DNA from: Desulfosarcina ovata subsp. ovata
GTDB taxonomy: Bacteria > Desulfobacterota > Desulfobacteria > Desulfobacterales > Desulfosarcinaceae
Assembly: GCF_009689005.1 (NCBI RefSeq)
Contig: NZ_AP021879.1
Coordinates: forward strand, 620,001 to 684,000
Direction: 5' to 3'
DNA length: 64,000 nucleotides
Shown: positions 57,601 to 64,000 of the stretch, piece after piece
How positions within the stretch are numbered: the stretch's first letter is position 1
Layout: the number at the start of each line of letters is the position of its first letter
Notes under the pieces: generated by a model
The model's input: the letters and a program-made list of their open reading frames with translations, nothing else
Told to the model about the DNA's origin: nothing
Database searches by the model: none
Made by a program: the position numbers and the translations under genes

Positions 57601-59282
57601 ACTACGACAATTTCAAAGGAAGGGAGACGGCGATCTATGTGGGTGCCAATGACGGCATGCTGCACGCATTCACTTCCGGTATTTATGACAGTTCGGCGAA
57701 GACCTATAGCGAGGTCGATGGCACCGCGCTGGGATCGGAACTGTGGGCTTACATCCCCAATGCCCTATTACCCCACCTGAAATTCTTGGCAGATCCGGAT
57801 TATACCCATGTCTATTATGTGGATATGAAACCCAAGGTATTCGATGCCAAGATTCTCGACGATAATACACATTATTCAGATGGTGACTTGGATGACAACT
57901 GGGGTACGTTCCTGATCGTCGGCCTCAACCTGGGGGGCAAGCAGATCTGGACCAATGAATTCGATACGGACGACGACGGTGTCGATGATATCCGCTATTT
58001 CAATCCCACCTACATCTGCATGGACATCACCGAGCCCAGAAGCCCCGTGCTCATGTGGGAGCGAAGTTACGACGGGCTCAATCTGAGCCAGTCTTCGCCG
58101 GCCATCGTCAAGGTTGGAGACTCATGGTTTGCCGTATTCGGATCCGGCCCCACGACCTATGATGGCACGAGCACCGAAACAGGGAAGTTGTTCGTCGTGG
58201 ATCTGGCCACCGGCGAGCCAATTACCAGTGGCACCGATGACTGGCTCTTTGAGCTGGGCGAGGATTACGCCTTCGTCAACTCGCCGGTCTCTCTGGACAA
58301 AAACCTAAATTACAGTGTCGATGCCATCTATTTCGGCGAAACCTACTGCGCCAGCGCCACCTGTGAAGACCCGAAGACGTTCACCGGAAAGCTGTACAAG
58401 GTGGCCGTCCCATGCAATCCCTGTGATTGGAATACAACTACGGAAGATCCAGATGCGGTCTATGACGAGGATCCGACCACATGGTATACACCAACAACGC
58501 TTTACACGTCGGATGCACCATTTACGGCACCGGCAGCACTCAGTGTGGATGATTACGACAATGCCTGGGTGTTCATCGGTACCGGGCGTTACTTGAGAGA
58601 GGCGGACAAGACCACGCAGCACCAGGAATACATAATCGGCATCAAGGATCCGTTTTATAACGAAGACTATGATGGGAACTATTACCACAATTTCGCTTCG
58701 TCAAAATCCCTGACCAGCAGCGACCTTTTCGATGCCACCGACTATTCGGTGACTACCGCCGGGTACGTTTTTACCAGCAGCGGAACTCCCTATGGCGGGT
58801 CACTCGCCACTTCCAGTTTCAGCACGCTGCTTGACGATGTGCGGGGGATGGATGGTTGGTTGAGGGAATTGGAAGTCTCGGCCGATCCTTCCGAGCGGGT
58901 CGTATCCAAAAGCTCGGTATTGGGCGGGATCGTACTCACCCCGACTTTCGTGCCCAACGCGGATGTTTGCGGATTTGGCGGAACGACCGGTTATTATGGC
59001 GTCTATTATGAAACCGGAACGGCCTACACCTCGAATGTGTTTGATTCGACTGGTGAATCCATTACCTATGATGGAAAGACATATTCTTCCGTCAATGTAA
59101 AATTGACCAGCGACAGCGTTGGCGCTCCGCCTCCGAGCGCCGGTATTCATGTGGGCAGGGAAGGCGGGACCACGGGTGCGAAAGCGTACCTGCAGTTGAG
59201 TACCGGTGAAATTCTCACCATTGACATCCAAACGGCCTTGCCCATTAAAAGCGGGCTGACCAATTGGATTGCGAATCCATGA
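54645..59282 (+). CDS. pilY1: PilY1-like tip adhesin with inserted DNRLRE-like domain
   Basis: 1545 residues with a Sec signal peptide (1-27, ending ASA). A von Willebrand A domain starts with MIDAS DNSGS at 55-59 and resumes around residue 285 (WDGNFLNWITMRRIDVARKVL), later TWTPLAEAYY and VLLITDGAST. Between them, about 110-268, is a beta domain (VVTEAYIEFTAYA, TVEWNDVEAWTSG, WVAGSSIGFKITGTG) like DNRLRE/CBM96 modules. The C-terminal PilY1 propeller has YVGANDGMLHAF, and a calcium loop DTDDDGVDD near 1106-1114. It is a secreted pilus-tip and mechanosensing protein, last of the minor-pilin operon. Confidence 0.88.
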   Translation: MNSVKNIIVAILAALMVSIAGFTAASAAEPAIADYTSYPLFMSSEIPPNIMIMMDNSGSMNYPAYGVFTSAGSLTSADGYACGSADMSVYQSSDDAEEEADNSSDNTYYNDSDLDLGNFYVDASNVGYGPSVVGLRFYNVQIPKNAVVTEAYIEFTAYANSSTPQADTDLIISVEDTDDAGTYTTGTIDISSRSYLSTTVEWNDVEAWTSGSTYQTEDLTSLIQAIVDRNGWVAGSSIGFKITGTGKRDARAYDSGSSNAPVLHVVFDGCKEYYGYFDPDSNYSYANSIFSRDDSGPWDGNFLNWITMRRIDVARKVLMGGLANPRTTTGTQKLTGENSGSSRSYKKEYDGTGTSGITQFAGDYTYYVDGGNFTVYNSSNVSQGTFSIVVEKIAEEEPNDFADLDGNGLTTVGVLQRYGNSARWGNLWFNNNGDDAQNNGNGGVISNPIADGVTENFINDFQNTAADTWTPLAEAYYTAVKYFKQEAIDESLNYYNNPKTVGDDPFDGSAYCAKNFVLLITDGASTKDSRVDDVRDYADGIAAANDFVGPEVSGDCNEAYPYSGCEYASGGTDYLKDVALWARTHDIRTDIEDTQNVILYAVYAFGQDEDARELIKQAAKNGGFKDRDSDNAPDGLYTDDAADRLEWDEDGDGLPDTYFEASDGAKLQSALGKAIRGILARSASGTAASVLATNSEGEGNLVQAYFKPTFATTLKGNDIPVDSTWMGFMQSLWVDACGNLREDSDDDLTLDTDPDVVTNLDKIVEYEFDDETNETRIIRYLEHPTYDDPDDCDTTVEEYCTDEGIDLASSYETADLGEIIPLFEAGKQLAMTDTVDRNIFTYIDDDDDGVVDETSYDNFDGAGEVIAFTTDTANATALTPYLGVINGSEDYGFAYLGSDHATRVDTLIEYIRGTDYFDSDGAPSLRNRTGQFFTGDEYREDPSDNDSEYNNYVWKLGDIVHSTPVSVAKPPDNYHTIYSDSSYQDYYDNFKGRETAIYVGANDGMLHAFTSGIYDSSAKTYSEVDGTALGSELWAYIPNALLPHLKFLADPDYTHVYYVDMKPKVFDAKILDDNTHYSDGDLDDNWGTFLIVGLNLGGKQIWTNEFDTDDDGVDDIRYFNPTYICMDITEPRSPVLMWERSYDGLNLSQSSPAIVKVGDSWFAVFGSGPTTYDGTSTETGKLFVVDLATGEPITSGTDDWLFELGEDYAFVNSPVSLDKNLNYSVDAIYFGETYCASATCEDPKTFTGKLYKVAVPCNPCDWNTTTEDPDAVYDEDPTTWYTPTTLYTSDAPFTAPAALSVDDYDNAWVFIGTGRYLREADKTTQHQEYIIGIKDPFYNEDYDGNYYHNFASSKSLTSSDLFDATDYSVTTAGYVFTSSGTPYGGSLATSSFSTLLDDVRGMDGWLRELEVSADPSERVVSKSSVLGGIVLTPTFVPNADVCGFGGTTGYYGVYYETGTAYTSNVFDSTGESITYDGKTYSSVNVKLTSDSVGAPPPSAGIHVGREGGTTGAKAYLQLSTGEILTIDIQTALPIKSGLTNWIANP

Positions 59283-59354
59283 TTAATACTTGGGCCGGGT
59301 GGATTTCTTAAAGCGTTCCCCATGTTAACCAACAAATGAAACAAGGGACTTTTC

Positions 59355-59720
59355 ATGCGCAAGAACAAGATAACATTCAATCGATACCAAATCGTGGGCC
59401 TTTTTCTCACAATCGCGCTGCTGGCCTTAAGCCCGCAGAGGCTGATCGCCGGTACCGGGGTGACAAAAACGGTCACCGTTACGATCACCCATACGACCGA
59501 GGATGATTTTACCTGTGATCAAGGTCAGTTTCGTATTACGGAAAAAACAAAACTGGTCAATTCCAAAGGAAAAGTGATACCGGTGCTTGGCTTAATTGAT
59601 CTGCCTTGCCGCGCCACAGTCACTTATGACGTCTCAGATATGAAAATTCAAAATGCAATTGAAGTGAAGGTGATTGAAAGTCTGAAGAAAAAGCAGCCGA
59701 ATTCTGGCGTGTCGGAGTAA
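59355..59720 (+). CDS. Small secreted protein of the pilin cluster
   Basis: 121 residues. A signal peptide (about 1-32, ending LIAG or nearby) is followed by a small beta-rich domain with two Cys (DFTCDQGQF and LPCRATVTYD) that could form a disulfide. I recognise no family. It lies 72 bases after pilY1 and ahead of a hairpin terminator, so it probably belongs to the same transcript and may be a periplasmic helper or tip component. Confidence 0.55.
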   Translation: MRKNKITFNRYQIVGLFLTIALLALSPQRLIAGTGVTKTVTVTITHTTEDDFTCDQGQFRITEKTKLVNSKGKVIPVLGLIDLPCRATVTYDVSDMKIQNAIEVKVIESLKKKQPNSGVSE

Positions 59721-59744
59721 AAACCGCCTTGTGAGGGTATTTGA

Positions 59745-59787
59745 CAAGCCGGGAGGGGGACCGACAATCGGTGATCCTCCCGGCTTG
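59745..59787 (+). terminator. Hairpin between converging genes
   Basis: CAAGCCGGGAGG (59745-59756) pairs perfectly with CCTCCCGGCTTG (59776-59787); inside the loop CCGA and TCGG form a second small stem. It lies between the pilin cluster and the converging DsrE-like gene. There is no long T-run. Confidence 0.65.
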
Positions 59788-59827
59788 CCCATGCGTGTTT
59801 TCAATCGTGGGGCGATTTGTGTCTGCC

Positions 59828-60178
59828 TTAAAAGTTAAACACCTTGGCCTCCGCCGCCATATCAATAAGATGCGGTCCACCGTCAAGTTGCATGTTAGAA
59901 TAGAAATTGGCCTCATCCATGTTGCGGTTTTTCGCACACGGGGTGCAGATGCCGACCTTGACTTCATTTTCCACCAGGTAGGGCAGGTAGTCGGCAGGGC
60001 AGTCACCGGTGACGGTTTTATTGTTCAGATCCCGATTTTTATCGGCCCAGCTGACACCGCTATCGATAAAGAACATGTCCACGTGGTGGCCTTTTGAATG
60101 GGCGATTTTAGCGAACTGGCAGCATCGGGTGAACGCTTCGTTGTCATCTTTGCTCAGTACGAACAGAAAACTTCCCAT
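59828..60178 (-). CDS. DsrE-like small cytoplasmic protein
   Basis: 116 residues from the ATG at 60178, with AAGGAG upstream. The fold is DsrE/DsrF-type (FLFVLSKDDNEAFTRCCQFAKIAHSKGHHVDMFFID; a late GGPHLIDMAAEAKVF). It has Cys60 in TGDCPADYLP and a CTPC pair (78, 81). Such proteins carry or transfer sulfur, or are structural relatives without that role. A trans-sulfuration-type PLP enzyme lies upstream on the same strand, separated by the palindromic element. Confidence 0.75.
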   Translation of the reverse strand: MGSFLFVLSKDDNEAFTRCCQFAKIAHSKGHHVDMFFIDSGVSWADKNRDLNNKTVTGDCPADYLPYLVENEVKVGICTPCAKNRNMDEANFYSNMQLDGGPHLIDMAAEAKVFNF

Positions 60179-60249
60179 CTTCTTCTCCTTTTCATTTTTA
60201 CATTCCAGTGAATCCGCCGGCGGGCACCAAACCCGCAGCAGTGTCAATG

Positions 60250-60355
60250 TATAGCATTCAAGATAATGTTTTTGGGCTGCGTTATCGATCGTCGCAGTAT
60301 TACAATACGGCTTCCTCCCTCTGGCCTTGCCAAAAACATTATCTTAAATACTATA
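60250..60355. repeat. 106-bp palindromic element (MITE-like)
   Basis: Two 26-base ends, 60250-60275 and 60330-60355, are inverted copies matching at 24 of 26 positions; the inner 16 (AAGATAATGTTTTTGG) are perfect. Each outer end is TATA, as expected of an insertion at a TA target. Inside are smaller stems: CTGCG with CGCAG, and GTATT-AC-AATAC. It codes for nothing. It lies between two minus-strand genes, so it could also end transcription of one or lead the other. Confidence 0.65.
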
Positions 60356-60381
60356 AAATAGCTCTGCCGAGCCCAAGTCTT

Positions 60382-61608
60382 CTATTTGCTTGCCAGACCC
60401 ACGGCCCGGACAACGCGTTCAATTTGCTGGATGCGCTGATCAAGGCTGCCCGTGTATCCCACGGAAAAACGGACCAGTCCGGGTGAAAGACCCATTTTGC
60501 GCTGGTCCGCTTCGCTGATTTCGGATGAGGTGCTGGATCCCGAGCAGGACATCAGCGTATCGAAGTAGCCCAAGGAGACGGCGATGTAACCGAAGTCCTC
60601 TTTGTTTTGCAGCCCGTCGAGCAGATCGTCGGCGCGCTCACGGGTTCCACAATCGATGGTGAACATGCCGCCGTAGCCAAACCCCTTGTTGATCAGGTCC
60701 GTGGCCAGCTGATGCTGAGCAAAGGATTCAAGTCCGGGATAAACGACCGGCACGCCCAGGGTCTCCAGCCGGCGGCTGATGGCCAGGGCGCGACGGGAAT
60801 GTTCGCGCATGCGCATGGCCAGATGGGGCAGGCGCTGAATGATGTCATAGGCCATCCGCGGATCCATGGTCGGTCCCAGCAGCATGACCCGTCCGGTGTG
60901 CAGGTCCATGAGCTGATGAATCATGGCTTTGGTGGTGCATATGGCGCCGGCCACCAGATCGCTGGCACCGTTGATGAATTTGGTCATGGAATAGACCACC
61001 ACATCGGCGCCCAGCCGGGCTGGAGAGATCATCATGGGAGTGAAGGTATTGTCCACCACCAAGGTGATTCCCCTGTGCCTGGCCAGTTTGGACAATCCCG
61101 GGATGTTACAGAATTTTAAAGTGGGGTTGCCCATGGTTTCCGTAAACAGGACCCGTGTTTTCGGAGTAATCGCCGTTTCGAAATTTTTCGGGTCAGCCGA
61201 ATCCACGAACGTGGTGCTAATCCCCAGTTGTGGCAGCAGGTCCTCCATCAGCGCATGGGTGCCGCCATATATCGTGTCACTGGCAACGATGTGATCCCCG
61301 CTTCGGCAAAGCTGAAGCAGGCTGCATGAGATGGCGGACATGCCACTGGCGGTGCAAACAGCAAACTCCGTATCTTCCATGGCCGACAGATAGCGGGCCA
61401 GGATATCCACCGTGGGATTGAAATGGCGGCTGTAAAGAAAGCAGCCGCCTTCTTCAGGACCCCGAACACCGCCAAAAATTTCCGGCATGGTCTCCGGATC
61501 CATGACAGTGAACGTCGACGAGCGGGAAATGGAAGGGGTTACCCCACCATGCTCGCCGAACTCACGCCGCGTTTCACTCAGCGCCTGCTCGGGGTTGAAG
61601 TTGTTCAT
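60382..61608 (-). CDS. PLP-dependent trans-sulfuration enzyme (methionine gamma-lyase-like)
   Basis: 408 residues, the usual length for the Cys/Met metabolism PLP family. YSRHFNPTVDIL, ASGMSAISCSLLQL, GDHIVASDTIYGGTH, VVDNTFTPMM and the PLP Lys in VYSMTKFINGASD (about 214) are present; the C-terminal SCSGSSTSSE and LSPGLVRFSVGYTG complete the pattern. Methionine gamma-lyase, cystathionine lyase and O-acetylhomoserine sulfhydrylase cannot be separated with certainty. Its start shares a base with the stop of the flavoredoxin gene (TAATG), so the two are co-translated. Confidence 0.85.
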   Translation of the reverse strand: MNNFNPEQALSETRREFGEHGGVTPSISRSSTFTVMDPETMPEIFGGVRGPEEGGCFLYSRHFNPTVDILARYLSAMEDTEFAVCTASGMSAISCSLLQLCRSGDHIVASDTIYGGTHALMEDLLPQLGISTTFVDSADPKNFETAITPKTRVLFTETMGNPTLKFCNIPGLSKLARHRGITLVVDNTFTPMMISPARLGADVVVYSMTKFINGASDLVAGAICTTKAMIHQLMDLHTGRVMLLGPTMDPRMAYDIIQRLPHLAMRMREHSRRALAISRRLETLGVPVVYPGLESFAQHQLATDLINKGFGYGGMFTIDCGTRERADDLLDGLQNKEDFGYIAVSLGYFDTLMSCSGSSTSSEISEADQRKMGLSPGLVRFSVGYTGSLDQRIQQIERVVRAVGLASK

Positions 61609-62180
61609 TATGCACCTTTATCTTTCTTTTTGCCGATGGAGAACGCTTTGCCCACAATTTCTCCCAGGCGTTGATAATAGCCACTGCCCGGTGAGTAAAC
61701 CAGCGGATCGATTTTGACCGCATCGGGTTTGCCGTCGGTCAGGCAGGACTCCGTGACATGGGTCTGGATCACTTCACCCACAACAAGGGTGTGGGCGCCC
61801 AGATTCAGTGTATGGCGAAGGCGGCACTCGAGGTTGACCGGACAGTCCGCCACCAGGGGCGCATTGGCCAGATCGCCGTTGAAAAGCTCGAATACCGTTG
61901 ATTTGTCCACCTTGCGCCCGGAGTAGATGCCACAAAAATCAACATCAGCCGCCATACCGGCGGCAGGTACGTTAATGGAAAACTCACCGTTAGCCAAAAT
62001 CCCTTTTAAGGTATGGCGTTCCCCGCGAACGGCGACGGAAATGGCCGGCGGTTTGGATGAAGCGATACCGCACCAGGCGGCCGTCATGAAGTTTGGACGG
62101 CCGTCAACCACAGTGCCGACGAGAACGGACGGGGTAGGAAAAAGCAGGGCTTCGGGCCCCAGACAAGACTTTTTTACCAT
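61608..62180 (-). CDS. Flavoredoxin / flavin reductase-like FMN protein
   Basis: 190 residues. It has the FMN-binding split-barrel pattern: LFPTPSVLVGTVVDGRPNFMTAAWCGIAS and KPPAISVAVRGERHTLKGIL, then EFSINVPAAGMA and LVVGEVIQTHV. This is the flavoredoxin branch known from Desulfovibrio, an FMN electron carrier in sulfite or thiosulfate metabolism. AGGAGGTAATGA lies before the ATG. The PLP enzyme gene follows with a one-base overlap. Confidence 0.85.
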   Translation of the reverse strand: MVKKSCLGPEALLFPTPSVLVGTVVDGRPNFMTAAWCGIASSKPPAISVAVRGERHTLKGILANGEFSINVPAAGMAADVDFCGIYSGRKVDKSTVFELFNGDLANAPLVADCPVNLECRLRHTLNLGAHTLVVGEVIQTHVTESCLTDGKPDAVKIDPLVYSPGSGYYQRLGEIVGKAFSIGKKKDKGA

Positions 62181-62339
62181 TCATTACCTCCTAATCATAT
62201 GCTCAATAAAAAGACTATACCGCAGGCAGCGGCGGGAGACAAGTGGACCACCTGGGGAATTTCAAGAAAATGCGGATATGTGGCCGGACTCACCCTTTTT
62301 GGGGGGCGTCAACACAGATATGATCGATGGCGTTCGGGA

Positions 62340-63809
62340 TCAATCCTCGATGTCGGTACCCGGAGGTGTTGCCGGTGCGGCCCAGTATGGAAACGCGGCG
62401 TTTGGATCGGTATCGTCGTCAAGCGTCATTCCGTTGAGTTCCTTCAGAGCCTCACGGATTTCGCGGGAGCCTTTATCATGGATCTCTTTGACCATTGCGT
62501 ATTCGCCCACGACCTGAGTCAGACTATAGTTGCCACCGCTGTTTTTCAGATTGACATAGAGCAGGTCACGGATCGATGCCCAACTGTCCCGGCGGGTCTG
62601 GTTCGGCAGGGGGGTCAGCAGGTCGAGTTGCCGCAGCCATCTTTTTAGAAATCGTGCGGAAAGGTATTTCTGAACCACTGCGAGCCAGCCAATTAAAAGC
62701 AACGTACTGAGCAGCCCGGCACCGGTGATCTGGAGCACCGGATCGAGTCCGCCAAATGGCGTGAAGCTGATCAGAGCGACCCAGGCCGCCGCACCGCCGA
62801 CCAAGGACCCGGCCAGCGCACTGAAAAAGGATTTTGCCCGGAATTGGCGTATTTTTTTACGGAAGCTGATCATGCCTTCAAGAAAATGGCATAATCGTTC
62901 GCCATGGGTTTCCACGAATGAGGCCAGGTTGTCCAACCGGTGGCAGGGGGCCTGGAGAACCGCTTTTTTTAACTCTTCGCGCTGGTTTTCCAGGTATTGC
63001 AGGTAACCCGTCTGGGGATCATCGGATCGTCCGCTTTTTTGTGCCGCTGCGGTGGAATAGGTCAGGTGGATCATGGGGATGTCCTTGCGGCCGGTAATCT
63101 GTGAGAGGTTCCAGCACAAGGTTCCGTAGACCCGCAGAAGATCCGTCATCGACGCGCATTCATCGATGCGGTTGAGAACGTACAACACCCGATCTTCAAA
63201 GGTTTTGGCCGGCAAGGTATCACGAAGACTGGTGTGTGCTTCGCGAACCGTTCCGGCCTTGTGGGGATCGAACAGCACCAGAACCAGATCGGCTATTTGA
63301 GCCAGGTCACCGATGACATCCTGGTAATTGTAGCCCCGATCCCGTTCGGTGATGCTGTCGAGCATGCCGGGGGTATCGATGATGGCCAGATTCTTCAGAA
63401 AGGGTGAATTGACTTTTTTCAGTTTGAAATGGGAAGCAAACCGGAGCCCGTGTCTTTTTAGGGTTTCGAACGGATATTCAGGATCGTTGAGCAGAAACTT
63501 GCCATCGCGCTGATCGGTAACCTGAATCGGAGAGTCGGCCGGTTCGTTTTCATCAAAAGTGATAATGGTAAAGGAGTCATCGGTGGGCGCCTGGCCGGTG
63601 CCCTGGATTTCTACCCCCAGAAATTCATTGATCAGTGTGGACTTTCCCGAGGAATAGTTGCCCAGAACCAGAACCTGCGGGCGCCATTTGATATTGGTCT
63701 CGAGGGGAACTTCGCTGTAGCCATAACGCATGGCCACCGGCGTGAGCTGCTCGGAGACGATCTCCAGCAGTTCGGTACGAAGCGCGGTGATATAGTTTTC
63801 GCGATACAT
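62340..63809 (-). CDS. Dynamin-like GTPase with membrane hairpin
   Basis: 489 residues. P-loop GNYSSGKST (50-58), a switch I Thr in GQAPTDDSFT, G3 IIDTPGM, and G4 as NRID. The P-loop surroundings (STLINEFLGVEIQGTGQAPT) are like EHD-type dynamins. The middle is helical, and two adjacent transmembrane helices (about 333-352 and 361-380) give a membrane hairpin as in bacterial dynamin-like proteins. It would bind and remodel the inner membrane. No second dynamin gene is adjacent. Confidence 0.8.
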   Translation of the reverse strand: MYRENYITALRTELLEIVSEQLTPVAMRYGYSEVPLETNIKWRPQVLVLGNYSSGKSTLINEFLGVEIQGTGQAPTDDSFTIITFDENEPADSPIQVTDQRDGKFLLNDPEYPFETLKRHGLRFASHFKLKKVNSPFLKNLAIIDTPGMLDSITERDRGYNYQDVIGDLAQIADLVLVLFDPHKAGTVREAHTSLRDTLPAKTFEDRVLYVLNRIDECASMTDLLRVYGTLCWNLSQITGRKDIPMIHLTYSTAAAQKSGRSDDPQTGYLQYLENQREELKKAVLQAPCHRLDNLASFVETHGERLCHFLEGMISFRKKIRQFRAKSFFSALAGSLVGGAAAWVALISFTPFGGLDPVLQITGAGLLSTLLLIGWLAVVQKYLSARFLKRWLRQLDLLTPLPNQTRRDSWASIRDLLYVNLKNSGGNYSLTQVVGEYAMVKEIHDKGSREIREALKELNGMTLDDDTDPNAAFPYWAAPATPPGTDIED

Positions 63810-63956
63810 GAAGGTCTCCGGCCGGCCGGTGCAATGGGTGTCGTGAATTAGCTTTATCAGAAACGCAAGTAGGTATAAGGGTTTCCTGTAAACAAATCAA
63901 GCTTATAACGCTGCACGGACATCACTTCGATCCAGTTCCGCCAGAGCCTGGTATGC

Positions 63957-64000
63957 CTAATGGGCCCCACATCCGCACCCGCAGTCACTGCAACTGCTGC
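63957..64000 (-). CDS. C-terminal end of a Cys-rich protein (partial)
   Basis: The last 13 codons before a TAG (63959-63957) read SSCSDCGCGCGAH. A Gly/Cys-rich tail of this type is common in zinc-ribbon (FmdB-like) and metal-binding proteins. The rest of the gene is beyond the right edge, and nothing more can be said. Confidence 0.3.
   Translation of the reverse strand, partial: SSCSDCGCGCGAH

Overview
The window reads as chromosome of a Gram-negative, probably anaerobic Desulfobacterota (Desulfosarcina/Desulfobacteraceae-like sulfate reducer). This is an inference. The supports are an ADP-forming acyl-CoA synthetase beside an AMP-forming acetyl-CoA synthetase, a flavoredoxin-type protein, a DsrE-like protein, MglA with DUF4388/cNMP proteins, a CFI-type anchor motif and sigma-54 control of pili. 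No sulfate-reduction gene lies in the window. I see no rRNA, tRNA, CRISPR array or insertion sequence.

Layout. (1) 1-4831: a glucosylglycerate/compatible-solute cluster: 3' end of a GH13 sugar phosphorylase, GT-B glycosyltransferase, HAD phosphatase, M20-like protein and glucosyl-3-phosphoglycerate synthase. (2) 5018-11041: mixed housekeeping: membrane TPR protein, Nudix hydrolase, MFS transporter, Hsp33, small membrane protein, ADP-forming acyl-CoA synthetase. (3) 11186-28652, almost all on the minus strand: a complete MSHA-type type IV pilus locus in the order mshI(pilM-pilN fusion)-J-K-L-M-E-G, a membrane-bound sigma-54 activator, the major pilin mshA, and mshC-D-[O+P+Q]. One plus-strand gene, a GT-C/TPR membrane protein, sits between mshC and mshA and may glycosylate the pilin. 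MshA has a good -24/-12 promoter with two direct repeats upstream, next to the activator gene. (4) 29069-36912: class III nucleotide cyclase, ispF-cysS, uvrB-uvrC, mdh. (5) 37241-40490: a signalling/motility module (TPR protein, MglA GTPase, DUF4388 plus two cNMP domains, PilZ). (6) 40523-43219: purC, a solitary ParB-like protein, a TetR regulator. (7) 43452-51832: an acetate module: acs, SSS symporter with a 28-residue accessory peptide, small zinc-ribbon membrane protein, CheY-like receiver, a membrane sensor fused to a DEDDh exonuclease, and a spore-photoproduct-lyase-like radical SAM protein. (8) 52228-59720: a second, sigma-54-promoted pilin cluster (fimT-pilW-pilV-pilX-pilY1 plus a small secreted protein), the likely tip/adhesin complex. 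(9) 59828-63809: DsrE-like protein, a 106-bp MITE-like palindromic element, PLP trans-sulfuration enzyme, flavoredoxin, dynamin-like GTPase. The right edge holds the last codons of a Cys-rich protein.

The most interesting signals are the 1029-residue MshO-MshP-MshQ fusion, whose topology would put a second prepilin cleavage site back in the cytoplasm (a possible pilin polyprotein); the sigma-54 promoters at both pilin clusters; and the sensor-exonuclease fusion in the acetate region.
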